A DNA stretch of 64,000 nucleotides. Origin: Autumnicola lenta (GTDB lineage Bacteria > Bacteroidota > Bacteroidia > Flavobacteriales > Flavobacteriaceae). The position numbers and the translations under genes are program-made. The first letter of the stretch is position 1; each line of letters begins with the position of its first letter. Below are positions 33,601 through 41,822 of the stretch, piece after piece. The DNA is taken from the NCBI RefSeq assembly GCF_031846515.1, contig NZ_JAVRHO010000010.1:62001-126000 (forward strand). Direction: 5' to 3'. The notes under the pieces were generated by a model, which saw only the letters and a program-made list of their open reading frames with translations, was not told the origin of the DNA and did no database searches.

Positions 33601-34122
33601 ATTCAGCTTATCATCAATAAAGAACTTGGATTAACCAAGAATGAAAATCCAATCCAGGGTTCGTTTATTATCGAGGAACTTACAGATCTTGTTGAAGAAG
33701 CAGTCTTGTTGGAATTCGACAGGATTACCGAAAGGGGAGGTGTTCTGGGAGCGATGGAAACTATGTATCAACGCGGGAAAATTCAGGAGGAAAGTCTTTA
33801 TTACGAAACTTTAAAGCACAACGGGGATTTTCCAATTATTGGTGTGAATACCTTTTTAAGTTCTACAGGATCACCAACGGTTACTCCGGGGGAAGTCATA
33901 AGGGCGACAGAAGAAGAAAAACAACATCAGATAAAAACACTCACAACCCTTCATAAGGCCAAAGGCAGCAAGGCAGATGATGCACTGGATAAATTAAAGG
34001 ATGCTGCTGTTAACAATGAAAATTTATTCCAACTTTTAATGGAAGCCACAAAAGTTTGTTCTCTTGGCCAAATTACCACTGCTTTATTTGAAGTTGGGGG
34101 GCAGTATAGAAGAAATATGTAA
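30691..34122 (+). CDS. icmF: Fused isobutyryl-CoA mutase (IcmF)
   Basis: 1143 residues from the ATG at 30691; an in-frame upstream start at 30637 is less likely. Order: B12-binding domain (about 10-140, DGHD with H25 as the lower cobalt ligand), MeaB-like GTPase chaperone (P-loop GITGTGGSGKSSL at 200-212), and acyl-CoA mutase TIM barrel (about 570-1143). Two specificity residues are of the IcmF type: F604 in DPTRMFAGEGG (Tyr in methylmalonyl-CoA mutase) and Q792 in AQNTCIF (Arg in that enzyme). It isomerises isobutyryl- and n-butyryl-CoA using adenosylcobalamin, linking valine and fatty acid metabolism. About 44 residues are inserted between these two positions compared with the published IcmF numbering. 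Confidence 0.93.
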   Translation: MEQQKPYTPENKIRMVTAASLFDGHDAAINIMRRIIQSTGVEVIHLGHDRSVEEVVNCAIQEDAHAIAMTSYQGGHNEYFKYMHDLLKEKGAGHIKIFGGGGGVILPEEIKELMDYGITRIYAPDDGREMGLQGMINDMVKQVDNSTPALPKEDAVEKSLKEKNVNTIARLISLAENNHEEFEKSFSEVKKSGKNIPVLGITGTGGSGKSSLVDELVRRFLADFPEKNIGIVSVDPSKKKTGGALLGDRIRMNSINNPRVYMRSLATRQSNLALSKHVAEAVEVLKVAEYDLIILETSGIGQSDTEILDHSDVSLYVMTPEFGAATQLEKIDMLDFADLVSINKFDKRGAQDALRDVKKQYQRNHALWHEDAEKLPVFGTIASQFNDPGMNTLYKHIMDKIDEKTDSELNSTFEISREMSEKIFVIPPKRTRYLSEIAENNRGYDEKAKSQSEVAQKLYGIYKTIESVTSVKLGLTKFGLDEEALEEATSEENREFTGLLKKEFDRVKMDLDPYNWEIILGWDEKVNKYRQPVYSFKVRDKEIKIDTHSESLSHTQVPKVALPKYEAWGDILRWCLQENVPGEFPYTAGLYPFKRQGEDPTRMFAGEGGPERTNRRFHYVSLGLPAKRLSTAFDSVTLYGNDPDHRPDIYGKIGNAGVSICCLDDAKKLYSGFDLADPMTSVSMTINGPAPMLLGFFMNAAIDQQCEKYIKTNELEDKVEAKLQELYNDNGIDRPSYRGGLPEGNNGLGLMLLGLTGNQILDSEVYEDIRQKTLSSVRGTVQADILKEDQAQNTCIFSTEFALRLMGDVQQYFIEEQVRNFYSVSISGYHIAEAGANPITQLAFTLSNGFTYVEYYLSRGMDINKFGPNLSFFFSNGVDPEYAVIGRVARKIWSKALKHKYGANPRAQMLKYHIQTSGRSLHAQEIDFNDIRTTLQALYAIYDNCNSLHTNAYDEAITTPTEASVRRAMAIQLIINKELGLTKNENPIQGSFIIEELTDLVEEAVLLEFDRITERGGVLGAMETMYQRGKIQEESLYYETLKHNGDFPIIGVNTFLSSTGSPTVTPGEVIRATEEEKQHQIKTLTTLHKAKGSKADDALDKLKDAAVNNENLFQLLMEATKVCSLGQITTALFEVGGQYRRNM

Positions 34123-34134
34123 ATATAAATGTAG

Positions 34135-34163
34135 TCTCCCCTGGAAAAAGGGGGAGATTTCTT
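34135..34163 (+). terminator. Terminator of icmF
   Basis: TCTCCCC (34135-34141) pairs with GGGGAGA (34151-34157) and is followed by TTTCTT, 13 bases past the icmF stop. Confidence 0.7.
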
Positions 34164-34314
34164 GGTTGGCGTGCATATTTTTTATCACTGTTTCCTGGCT
34201 GCAAAAACCTCTAAACTTTAGCTGTTTATTGCTTTAAAATTCAAACTTTCAAACTACTTTTGCAGACTTTAAAATTCGATCACTTTAGATCCTATTGAAA
34301 AGGTAGAAATAACT

Positions 34315-34935
34315 ATGGAAAACATCTGGTTATACGCCATTGGGGCTTTCACCGCGTTCTTTGCTATTAACAATCCCGTGGGGAACATTCCTATTTTTTT
34401 AAGTCTCACCAAGCAGGCCGATGGCGCAAAGAAAAGATTTATTTCCAAAAAGGCGACTTTTACAGCTTTCGTTATAGTTACCGGGTTTATTTTGCTGGGT
34501 AAATATATTTTCGATCTTTTTGGTTTGACTATCCCTGCGTTCAAAATAACCGGTGGAATCCTCGTGTTCTTTGTAGGTTTTGAGATGATTCGGGCACAGC
34601 AATCCAGTATAGATAACCAGACAGAGATAGATTTTAACGAAGGTATTTCCATTTCGCCCCTGGCCATTCCAATACTGGCAGGACCGGGAACTATAGTTAC
34701 CGCCATGAACTACACCACCACGGCCAGTTATCTCGATATGCTTGTAATTGTAGTTATGTTCGGGTTAATAATGTGGCTCAATCATCTGGCTTTTATTTCC
34801 AGTGATTATCTGGTGCGGTTTATAGGGCAGAATAAAATTGTAGTAGTAGAGAAAATAATGGGGCTTATTATCGCCATTATTGGTACTAACATGCTAATCC
34901 AGGGCATTCATCTGGCTTTTTTTGAGCAGGTCTAA
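34315..34935 (+). CDS. MarC-family integral membrane protein
   Basis: 206 residues with six hydrophobic helices. The N-terminal AFTAFFAINNPVGNIPIFLSLT and the internal repeat SPLAIPILAGPGTIVTAMNY are the two conserved MarC loops. Historically linked to multiple antibiotic resistance, but function is unproven; some members are annotated as amino acid (NAAT) transporters. Single gene. Confidence 0.9.
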   Translation: MENIWLYAIGAFTAFFAINNPVGNIPIFLSLTKQADGAKKRFISKKATFTAFVIVTGFILLGKYIFDLFGLTIPAFKITGGILVFFVGFEMIRAQQSSIDNQTEIDFNEGISISPLAIPILAGPGTIVTAMNYTTTASYLDMLVIVVMFGLIMWLNHLAFISSDYLVRFIGQNKIVVVEKIMGLIIAIIGTNMLIQGIHLAFFEQV

Positions 34936-34994
34936 GCTCCTTTAGATGAACTCTAAGCCGAAATTTGCCATTTTAGAAGGGGCATTAAAGTCGC

Positions 34995-35390
34995 TTACAT
35001 TTTTAGCATCCAGGTGCGTTGAAGTTTTCTGAACTTCTTGAGTTCGCTCCTCAAAATTTGAACAAACTCTCTACCATTACTATTAGAAAGCTCCAGGCGA
35101 TCACAATTTTCATGTAAAAGATTCACCAGGCGCGTAAGGGAAGCAACATGCCGATATCTTTCTTCAGAAAAAGTTTTACTTTCAGCCTTTAAAATTTCAG
35201 GGGCGAGAGAAACTGATTGCCGTACGAGATCACCTGTAAAATATATATGCGGGTTCTCTTTTCCATTCACCTGCAAATTTCCAAGATCATGCATCAGGTA
35301 ATGCGAAATGCTTCTCGAAAGACGAAAAATCTCCATAGCTTTTTTATAAATAGCTGTTTCAGTAGTCTTGCTGGAATTATTCAACGACAT
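34995..35390 (-). CDS. Hypothetical helical protein
   Basis: 131 residues, mostly predicted helix, no signal peptide and no membrane segment. Notable segments are SRSISHYLMHDLGNLQVNG and HVASLTRLVNLLHENCDRLEL; the RS-SH-L-D pattern is loosely like a four-helix or phosphorelay-type bundle, but I do not recognise a family. It is divergent from the Lrp-type regulator, sharing a 129-base intergenic region that might carry an operator. Confidence 0.6.
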   Translation of the reverse strand: MSLNNSSKTTETAIYKKAMEIFRLSRSISHYLMHDLGNLQVNGKENPHIYFTGDLVRQSVSLAPEILKAESKTFSEERYRHVASLTRLVNLLHENCDRLELSNSNGREFVQILRSELKKFRKLQRTWMLKM

Positions 35391-35519
35391 TTTTATAGCA
35401 GGATTTTTAGTTTTATCTCTTCAAATTTAACTACAAGATTTTTATTCTGTACATCGATTTTAAAGTATAATGCCGAATGTACTTTAGTTTTTATATTTTT
35501 ATTGCTGTAAACTATTAAA

Positions 35520-35981
35520 ATGAAAATCGATAAACTCAATTGGGAGATACTCAAATGTCTGCAGCTTAACGCCCGGCAGTCCAATGCAGAAATTGGCAGA
35601 AGGGTGGGAATAAGCTCTCCCGCAGTTGCAGAGCGAATCCGGAAAATGGAAGATTCCGGTTTAATAAAAGGCTACAGAACCGAAATTGCTTATAACCAGG
35701 CGGGACATCAACTAAAAGCAATCATTACTTTGAGAGCTTTTATGGGGAGACTTAAAGCGTTTCTGGAAAAGGTAAAGGAATTTGATGAGGTTCTAAACTG
35801 CTACAGGATTACCGGTAACGAAAACATTATTATGGAAGTCGTTCTTCAGGATCAGGCACACCTGGAGCAATTTATTGATAAAATGATCACTTATGGAGAG
35901 ACAAAAACTCATATTGTGTTATCTAATGTAATTGAAGACGCACCTATTAAGAAGCCGGGAGTGCCTAGAATAAAGCCCTGA
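35520..35981 (+). CDS. Lrp/AsnC-family transcriptional regulator
   Basis: 153 residues. N-terminal winged HTH (about 1-60) with LNWEILKCLQLNARQSNAEI and SSPAVAERIRKMEDSGLIKGY, then the RAM effector-binding domain with VLNCYRITGNENIIMEV. Such proteins respond to amino acids and often act locally or globally. The divergent hypothetical gene upstream is the first candidate target; there is no amino acid gene beside it. Confidence 0.92.
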   Translation: MKIDKLNWEILKCLQLNARQSNAEIGRRVGISSPAVAERIRKMEDSGLIKGYRTEIAYNQAGHQLKAIITLRAFMGRLKAFLEKVKEFDEVLNCYRITGNENIIMEVVLQDQAHLEQFIDKMITYGETKTHIVLSNVIEDAPIKKPGVPRIKP

Positions 35982-36003
35982 GAGAGGAGTACTTCTTAAG
36001 AAA

Positions 36004-36912
36004 TTACTTTCTGGCGCTCACCAGATACATAAGAGAACCTCCGGCAGCATGATATTGTTCACGCTGTAAAGCACCCATTATGTGGCTGTCTCTGGAATTA
36101 TATTTTTCCTGGTATTCGAAGTAAAATGGCATATACTGCTCTCCTGCAGCACTAAAGAAATCGATATCCTTCTGAGTATTCGATTTCCAGGAACTTCCCT
36201 CGAGCCATTGCTTTAACGTTGCTACCTGTTCTTCATTATCATAAGGCGGATACATGGCAATTGCTTTATCTGATAATCTTACTTCGATATTTTTTAGTTC
36301 TTCCATGGCAAACATGCCGGGCAGCAAATCGCCCAGAGAATTATCGCCCTGGCCCATTTTTCGCTTTCCTTTTTCGATAATGAGACGATATTTAATATGA
36401 TCGAGTGTATCTTCAATGGAATCGTTTTTGGTGAGGGACGTTTTAGTAAGACTTTGGATAATGTTGTTCGGTTCCACGCAAAGCAGGGTTCCGTTGCTTT
36501 TCAGAACCCGTTTCATTTCCCTAATAGCTTTTTCAGGCTCGGGAAGATGAATGAGTACGGTCTGGCAGCTAACAAAATCAAAGCTATTGTCCGGAAATGG
36601 CAATTTTTGAGCATCTGCTTTCATTAGGTTGAAATTCTGTGCTTTACCTGAAAAGTAATGCTCCAATTCAGGGTTTTGGAAATGCCATTTCTGATCGTTA
36701 TCAACGGCAGTAATCTCAGCATCTTCCCGAAGGTAAGGTGCCATGATCCTGGTCCAGTGTCCTTTTCCGCAGCCCACATCGAGCATAGAGCTTACGGTAT
36801 GTAATTTAAGTCTTTCTGCAGTCAAATCGAGGAAAGGTTTGTTCCACCAGAAATCCCTGTAGTCTCCAAAAAATTCTTCTGAATGCCCTTTATCTGAATT
36901 TTTTTTGCTCAA
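36004..36912 (-). CDS. Class I SAM-dependent methyltransferase
   Basis: 302 residues. Motif I is SSMLDVGCGKGHWTRIMAPY near residue 41, acidic motif II is ITAVDNDQKW, motif III lies in KADAQKLPFPDNSFDFVSCQ, and the strand FVSCQTVLIHLPEPEKAIREMKRVLKSNG follows. The C-terminal about 120 residues are an additional domain that may set the substrate, which is unknown. Convergent with the Lrp-type gene (22 bases apart). Confidence 0.83.
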   Translation of the reverse strand: MSKKNSDKGHSEEFFGDYRDFWWNKPFLDLTAERLKLHTVSSMLDVGCGKGHWTRIMAPYLREDAEITAVDNDQKWHFQNPELEHYFSGKAQNFNLMKADAQKLPFPDNSFDFVSCQTVLIHLPEPEKAIREMKRVLKSNGTLLCVEPNNIIQSLTKTSLTKNDSIEDTLDHIKYRLIIEKGKRKMGQGDNSLGDLLPGMFAMEELKNIEVRLSDKAIAMYPPYDNEEQVATLKQWLEGSSWKSNTQKDIDFFSAAGEQYMPFYFEYQEKYNSRDSHIMGALQREQYHAAGGSLMYLVSARK

Positions 36913-37117
36913 AATCTCGCTGCAGTTTTAAGGAGCGAAGATAAATAATTTACTCTGGCAGGGGGTAATAAAAACTTCTTGTTTAGAAACCAAAGACACT
37001 ATCAAAATATTAACATTTGAGCTGCTTAAAGGTGTTTCACGTTAATATAGTGGTAATTATAATTTCTTTGAGATTAAGTACTGCTTTATAAGTTTACTTT
37101 TGTAATAAATAGAAAAC

Positions 37118-37321
37118 ATGAAAAAGAAGATAATTATATTTTTAGCGTTTACATTGTTAACTGGTCTTATAGGATTTTCAGGAATGAATTTTGATGGAAT
37201 AGCTGCAGTAAGAGTGATGTTCCTGATCTTTGCCGATTTACTTTTAGTAACAATATTGGCAAGTTTCTTTTTTTCCTCAAATCAACAACAGGTAAGGCTG
37301 GAAAGGGTTAAGAATAAATAG
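37118..37321 (+). CDS. Small two-helix membrane protein, DUF1328-like
   Basis: 67 residues with helices at about 3-25 and 30-52 and a basic C-terminal tail. IIIFLAFTLLTGLIGFSG resembles the DUF1328/YtjA family in which a Gly-Phe-rich turn joins two helices. Function unknown. A terminator follows directly. Confidence 0.55.
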   Translation: MKKKIIIFLAFTLLTGLIGFSGMNFDGIAAVRVMFLIFADLLLVTILASFFFSSNQQQVRLERVKNK

Positions 37322-37346
37322 AATTAGGAAAATGTATGGCACTAGT

Positions 37347-37379
37347 AAAGCTTTTACCTTAGGGTAGAGGCTTTTTTTT
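37347..37379 (+). terminator. Intrinsic terminator
   Basis: AAAGCTTTTACC (37347-37358) pairs with GGTAGAGGCTTT (37363-37374; two G-U pairs), loop TTAG, then a run of T residues. Confidence 0.75.
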
Positions 37380-37403
37380 ATATTTACTAACGAACAATTT
37401 GTT

Positions 37404-38828
37404 ATGAAGAAGCAAAAACACTGTATATTTCTACTCCTAATCTGTATTTTCTTTTCTGCAGGAGCGCAGGAATTACGACTGATTAAAGGAAGGGTTACAG
37501 ATTCTATTCCTGTTCAGGATAGCCTTGGCGGTTCCTATGCACTTTATATTCCTCAATCTTTTGATGCTCAAAAAGCTAATCCTGTGATTTTTGTTTTTGA
37601 TCCTGAGGGTAGAGGGAGACTTGCAGCTCAGCTTTTTCGCGGAGTTGCGGAAGAACAATCATATGTTATTGCAGCTTCCAATGTTAACTATAAACAGGAT
37701 TCACTTCAGCAGAACGCTACCCAGGCTCTTAGAATGATTGGGAGTGTAGTAAGAACTATTCCAATTGATACAGATCACATTTATACCGCCGGCCTTGATG
37801 AAGGTGCACAGGTGGCAGCTGCTCTTCCTATAATCTATAATGATGTGGATGGTGTACTTGCCATAGGAGATGCCGTTTTAAAACCGGAATTTGTAGTTGA
37901 AGAAAATAACTATTTTTTTAATGCAGTAGTGAGTGAGCAGGATTTTCAGAAGTTTCAGCTGGAAAGTTATGTTGATTTCTTTAAAAAGAGAGGTTTTCCG
38001 GCAGAACTGAGTTATTATTCCGGAAGTCCGGAAGAATGGCCAGATCCTCAGGTCATTGCGAATGCGGCGGCAGGGTTCACCTTAAATTCTATGGAAAGAG
38101 AAAGACGTACCCTTGATGCCGAAGTTGTGGAAAATATTTTTCAGAATGAATTGGAATACGTGGAAAGGTTGAGACGAAAAAGGGAATATTACTCTGCCTT
38201 TGTGAAACTGGAGCAAATGGAGGAGAAGTATGAGAATTATAATTTTGATGATATTCTTAAAGAAAAAAAGAGAGAATTACGAAGGACCAGAGCTTTCAGA
38301 AAGCAGAGAAGGGAGTACAGGAGAGTAAAGGAGCGGGAAGAGCTTAAGCAGCAGGATTATATTTACTTTATGGAGAATGATCTTGCTATTGCCAATTTTG
38401 AAAATATTGGATGGTGGGCGTATCAGTTAGATGAACTAAGAAAACTTCAGGAGGATGGAGGTGTAGCAGAGCAAAAGATGGCGCACAGGCTTGAAGGGTT
38501 TCTGAAAAACTATTCCAGTGTGAAATATGAAGAAATTCAGAAGAATAGTACCAGTCTGGATATGAAGATATTCGCGAGCCTTCTAAGGACTGTTCTGGAT
38601 AAGCAACATCCTGAAGCTTATTTGAATATTGTAAAGCTCGCTGGTAATGATGGGGATTACGAAACTGCCTTACTCTATCTTGAAGATTTGCTGAAGTTAG
38701 GGTTTGATGACATGGAGAGGCTTTATGATATTCCCGGGATTCTTGATCTAAAATTAAGTCCTGAATATAATGAACTTATCCATAAATATTTGGGGAAATC
38801 GAAATACTATCAGGCAGAGATGGACTAA
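37404..38828 (+). CDS. Secreted protein with degenerate alpha/beta-hydrolase domain
   Basis: 474 residues with a signal peptide (cleavage near SAGAQ). Residues about 25-230 follow an esterase/polyhydroxybutyrate depolymerase-like alpha/beta fold (YALYIPQSF, PVIFVFDPEGRGRLAAQLFRGVAEEQ), but the expected nucleophile elbow GxSxG reads GLDEG near residue 131, replacing Ser by Asp. The C-terminal half is helical and strongly charged (many Arg/Glu/Lys, about 240-340) and ends in a TPR-like region. Probably non-catalytic; periplasmic role unknown. Convergent with the MFS gene, overlapping by 4 bases. Confidence 0.68.
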   Translation: MKKQKHCIFLLLICIFFSAGAQELRLIKGRVTDSIPVQDSLGGSYALYIPQSFDAQKANPVIFVFDPEGRGRLAAQLFRGVAEEQSYVIAASNVNYKQDSLQQNATQALRMIGSVVRTIPIDTDHIYTAGLDEGAQVAAALPIIYNDVDGVLAIGDAVLKPEFVVEENNYFFNAVVSEQDFQKFQLESYVDFFKKRGFPAELSYYSGSPEEWPDPQVIANAAAGFTLNSMERERRTLDAEVVENIFQNELEYVERLRRKREYYSAFVKLEQMEEKYENYNFDDILKEKKRELRRTRAFRKQRREYRRVKEREELKQQDYIYFMENDLAIANFENIGWWAYQLDELRKLQEDGGVAEQKMAHRLEGFLKNYSSVKYEEIQKNSTSLDMKIFASLLRTVLDKQHPEAYLNIVKLAGNDGDYETALLYLEDLLKLGFDDMERLYDIPGILDLKLSPEYNELIHKYLGKSKYYQAEMD

Positions 38829-40036
38829 GCAGCAGCTTCGTGTTTCAGCTTAAATTTGAGCCAGACTAACAACAAACAGGAAAAAAGGGCAAGACCTATC
38901 ATAACATTCCAGGTGAAGCTATAACCAAGCTTTCCTATTAGCTGCATTCCGGAATTATGTCCAAAGATGTGACTTATGGAAAAGGCAATGCTGTAAAGTG
39001 CCATATAGGATCCTTGTTTCCCTTTATCTGCACGTTGCAGGGCAAAGCTGTTGGAAAAAGGAAAAGCAATCATTTCTCCAATCGTTAATAGAAACATTCC
39101 TATAACAAGCGTTCCCAGCCAGTTGCTAAGGTTCATTGCAAGGAAACTTAATCCTGCCAGGGCAATTCCCAGTATAACATAAGTTGTAGCAGATTTTCCT
39201 TTCACTTCAAGGTACTTTATAAGGGGCATTTCAAACAGAAAAATTATAAAACCGTTAAAACCCAACAGGACTCCGATTTCAAATTCTGAAAGATGATGCA
39301 CTTCAGCATAAAACAGAGGTACAGTAGAGAAGTACTGAAGGAAAATGAAACCAAACAAAATCATTGCTGTAATGAAAAGAAGGTAAGGCTTATCTTTTAA
39401 TACCGATTGTGGCTTCAGGTTAATTTCTTTTGCGTTTTCTAATGAACGTTTGGGATGAAGTAGTTTAAGCAACAAAATTCCTGCAATTAGACAGGTAATT
39501 CCGTCAACCCAGAAGAGTCCGCTGTAGCCGATTCCTATAATAATTAAGCCACCAATTGCAGGTCCGGCAGAAAATCCAAGGTTGATCGCCAACCGAATTA
39601 AGGTGACAGAACGCGTTCTGTTTTCGGGCTTGCTATAGGCACTTATAGCCACAAAAACAGCCGGGCGAAACATATCTGCCATCGTCATTACAAGAAATAT
39701 TCCAGTACATATTCCCCAAAAAGACTGCGGAAATTGAAGCAGGACGAAGAGAAAGGACGAAAGAATCAGACTTGCGGCCATGGTCTTATAATGGCCAATT
39801 TCGTCAGTTAATTTTCCGCCCAGCCAGGATCCTGTTACAGAACCCAATCCGAAAAATGTAAGAATCCAGCCAACTTCCTCCAGTGAAAATCCGCGGCTCT
39901 TTGTAAGATATAGTGACAGGAATGGAATAACCATAGTTCCCGCGCGATTAATAAGCGTGATTAAAGCCAGAAGCCAGACTTCTTTGCGCAGGCCACTAAA
40001 AGAATTTGTATAGGAACGATAAAGTTGATGAAGCAT
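38825..40036 (-). CDS. MFS transporter
   Basis: 403 residues with about twelve hydrophobic helices. The MFS loop 2-3 signature appears as GSVTGSWLGGKLTDEIGHYKTM (about residue 70), and AINLGFSAGPAIGG near 148 resembles the drug-efflux motif C of DHA-type transporters. Substrate unknown; the likely family is drug or metabolite efflux. Single gene. Confidence 0.86.
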   Translation of the reverse strand: MLHQLYRSYTNSFSGLRKEVWLLALITLINRAGTMVIPFLSLYLTKSRGFSLEEVGWILTFFGLGSVTGSWLGGKLTDEIGHYKTMAASLILSSFLFVLLQFPQSFWGICTGIFLVMTMADMFRPAVFVAISAYSKPENRTRSVTLIRLAINLGFSAGPAIGGLIIIGIGYSGLFWVDGITCLIAGILLLKLLHPKRSLENAKEINLKPQSVLKDKPYLLFITAMILFGFIFLQYFSTVPLFYAEVHHLSEFEIGVLLGFNGFIIFLFEMPLIKYLEVKGKSATTYVILGIALAGLSFLAMNLSNWLGTLVIGMFLLTIGEMIAFPFSNSFALQRADKGKQGSYMALYSIAFSISHIFGHNSGMQLIGKLGYSFTWNVMIGLALFSCLLLVWLKFKLKHEAAA

Positions 40037-40203
40037 ACGATGAAAAATAGAGGTCTAAATTATGGTAAATTCCCTTAGCTTACTGTTTAGTAATCTAAAT
40101 TTGTCTTTAATATTGCTGGTATCCAAAGATTTCTGATTTTGTTGCACGAATTGTGCGAATAGATATTAGAAATGTGAACTTTTAGATAACTGCTTTGTGC
40201 GAA

Positions 40204-40365
40204 ATGAATATAGAAGCGGAGGTGGTTATAAAGAAGTCGTTATTCCATATTACCACAATTAAAAGGGAGCAACTTCAGAATAAATCTGTTATAAAAGGTG
40301 ATGTGCTGAAAATGCCAATTATCGATCCTGAGTGTTACTATTTGCCTGGAAAACTGTGTTCTTGA
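40204..40365 (+). CDS. Doubtful small ORF (53 aa)
   Basis: ATG-initiated frame with a plausible mixed composition (SLFHITTIKREQLQNK, then VIKGDVLKMPIIDPECYYL). No family is recognised, there is no clear promoter, and the ORF includes a copy of a dispersed motif. It may be chance. Confidence 0.25.
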   Translation: MNIEAEVVIKKSLFHITTIKREQLQNKSVIKGDVLKMPIIDPECYYLPGKLCS

Positions 40366-40423
40366 AAAGAAGGAGAGGAGTTATTTCCGAAGAAAATTCT
40401 ATAAGAATCAGTTGAAGAATAAA

Positions 40424-40477
40424 AAATCACCTACTCCGGCGGACGGTTTTGGATATGAGGTGCCGGAGTGGTGATTT
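40424..40477 (-). terminator. Terminator of the glnK-amt-porin operon
   Basis: AAATCACCTACTCCGGC (40424-40440) pairs with GCCGGAGTGGTGATTT (40462-40477) around a 21-base loop. Read on the minus strand the hairpin ends in a T run, 92 bases past the porin stop. Confidence 0.75.
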
Positions 40478-40568
40478 CCCAAAAATATTTAATATCAAAA
40501 CCGAAAATATTCCTGTTCCTAAAGCTTAGGTAACAGAAATATTTCCGTGTGTTTAAAAATTTAAGTAA

Positions 40569-41681
40569 TTAGAACGCATAAATTGCAGCAATAAGGAATG
40601 AAGAAAGGTTATCATTCATATTTAAATCTGAATCCAAGAATGCATCTTCAGAAATACTATCCAGTCTTAACTCCGGCTTAATGATTAAATTACCAACTGT
40701 ATAACTTCCTGTTAAAGTGAAATCCAGTGCTTCTACATCTGCTCCGTAAACCGGACCACCGTCTTCGAGTTCTTTAAAATATTCAGCTCTTAAACCTATC
40801 GCAAAACTGTCTGAAGTCTGAAGCTGTGGATAAATTGCAGCTCCGTAAAAACCGAAACCATCTGTGTCTTGATATGTGGTATTAAAGCCAAGGTAAAAAG
40901 CATCAGAAAGATCCCAACCTGTGGTTAAATCGATCTGAAAAGTAGCTTCATCAGAAACAGGTAATTGTTCACCGTACAGCAGGTTTAAAAAAGCACTTCC
41001 GGATGCATTCGAATATCCTAATTGTCCTCCAAAGGAATATTTCCCGTATGGGTTAAACTCTGTAAAGTCTGTAGGGTTCATGATCGCTAACATCCCTGTC
41101 CAGTTATCGTCAAAACTAAAATCAGCTTTTAAACCGGTATGAGAAAATGGCCCGTAAGAGAACATATAGGAGGTAGAATAGTTGAAGTTGGCAGCTGGAG
41201 AAATAACCTCATAACCAAGATAAGTATTCCAGTTACCCAATGTAAGCGTTAAAGCATCGTTTACATTATAGTAGACATATAGCTGGTTCACAATATTGCT
41301 TGAACCAATAGAATTAAAAACTGCTTCTTCACCACGAGGTCCAAAAACAAGGTCGGCAACAAAACCTACTTTACTGCCTTCATATCCTAAAATCACATTT
41401 GCCATTCCAAGGGCAAAGCCAGGAGCATTGGCAAACGAGGATGCAGGTGCCTGTGGTCCTGCAATAGGATCGCCATCTGCGTTATATTCTATTTTATTTA
41501 AGCCGTTAAAATTAGTTCTGAAGTACGCATCTACACTACCACTCAGAGTCCAGTTGGAAACTTCTTCTTCTTCTTCTTCTTCCATTTCCATGTCTTCCTG
41601 AGCATAAGTGTAAGAACTTGATAAAACTACTGCTGCTAAAAGCAGGAATTTTGTTAATTTTGAATTTTTAATTACTTTCAT
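40569..41681 (-). CDS. Outer membrane beta-barrel porin-like protein
   Basis: 370 residues from the ATG at 41681; a longer frame to 41789 crosses the hairpin in the amt spacer and is not credible. A signal peptide (LLLAAVVLSSSYTYAQ) precedes a strongly acidic segment EDMEMEEEEEEEV, then a barrel of alternating strands starting WTLSGSVDAYFRTNF and ending in the C-terminal FLIAAIYAF, a proper outer membrane insertion signature. It lies downstream of glnK and amt, so it probably helps nitrogenous solutes cross the outer membrane; the substrate is inferred from context. Confidence 0.8.
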   Translation of the reverse strand: MKVIKNSKLTKFLLLAAVVLSSSYTYAQEDMEMEEEEEEEVSNWTLSGSVDAYFRTNFNGLNKIEYNADGDPIAGPQAPASSFANAPGFALGMANVILGYEGSKVGFVADLVFGPRGEEAVFNSIGSSNIVNQLYVYYNVNDALTLTLGNWNTYLGYEVISPAANFNYSTSYMFSYGPFSHTGLKADFSFDDNWTGMLAIMNPTDFTEFNPYGKYSFGGQLGYSNASGSAFLNLLYGEQLPVSDEATFQIDLTTGWDLSDAFYLGFNTTYQDTDGFGFYGAAIYPQLQTSDSFAIGLRAEYFKELEDGGPVYGADVEALDFTLTGSYTVGNLIIKPELRLDSISEDAFLDSDLNMNDNLSSFLIAAIYAF

Positions 41682-41773
41682 AATGAGATTGTTTAAATTT
41701 TTTTGATTTGATTTAGCTTCCAGGCTCGATTGATCATGTTTAGTCAATCGAAAAATATGTAGAGTGATTATTG

Positions 41774-41799
41774 ACGGAGCGTTCTGCAAAACGCTCCGT
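41774..41799. other. Intercistronic hairpin in the amt-porin spacer
   Basis: ACGGAGCGTT (41774-41783) pairs with AACGCTCCGT (41790-41799). On the operon (minus) strand no T run follows, so it may be an RNA-processing or stabilising structure rather than a full terminator. Confidence 0.6.
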
Positions 41800-41822
41800 T
41801 TTCATTACTCTATATTGTTGTA

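Larger units (their letters stand above)
40037..40568. other. Intergenic region with possible small ORF and terminator
   Basis: About 530 bases between the MFS start and the porin stop. It contains a weak plus-strand 53-codon ORF (40204-40365), a copy of the dispersed motif (GAAAATGCCAATTATCGA at 40307-40324), and the hairpin terminator at 40424-40477. Confidence 0.5.

Noticed and set aside
41682..41789. 36-codon extension of the porin
   Set aside because: It covers the intercistronic hairpin and would place the signal peptide internally.
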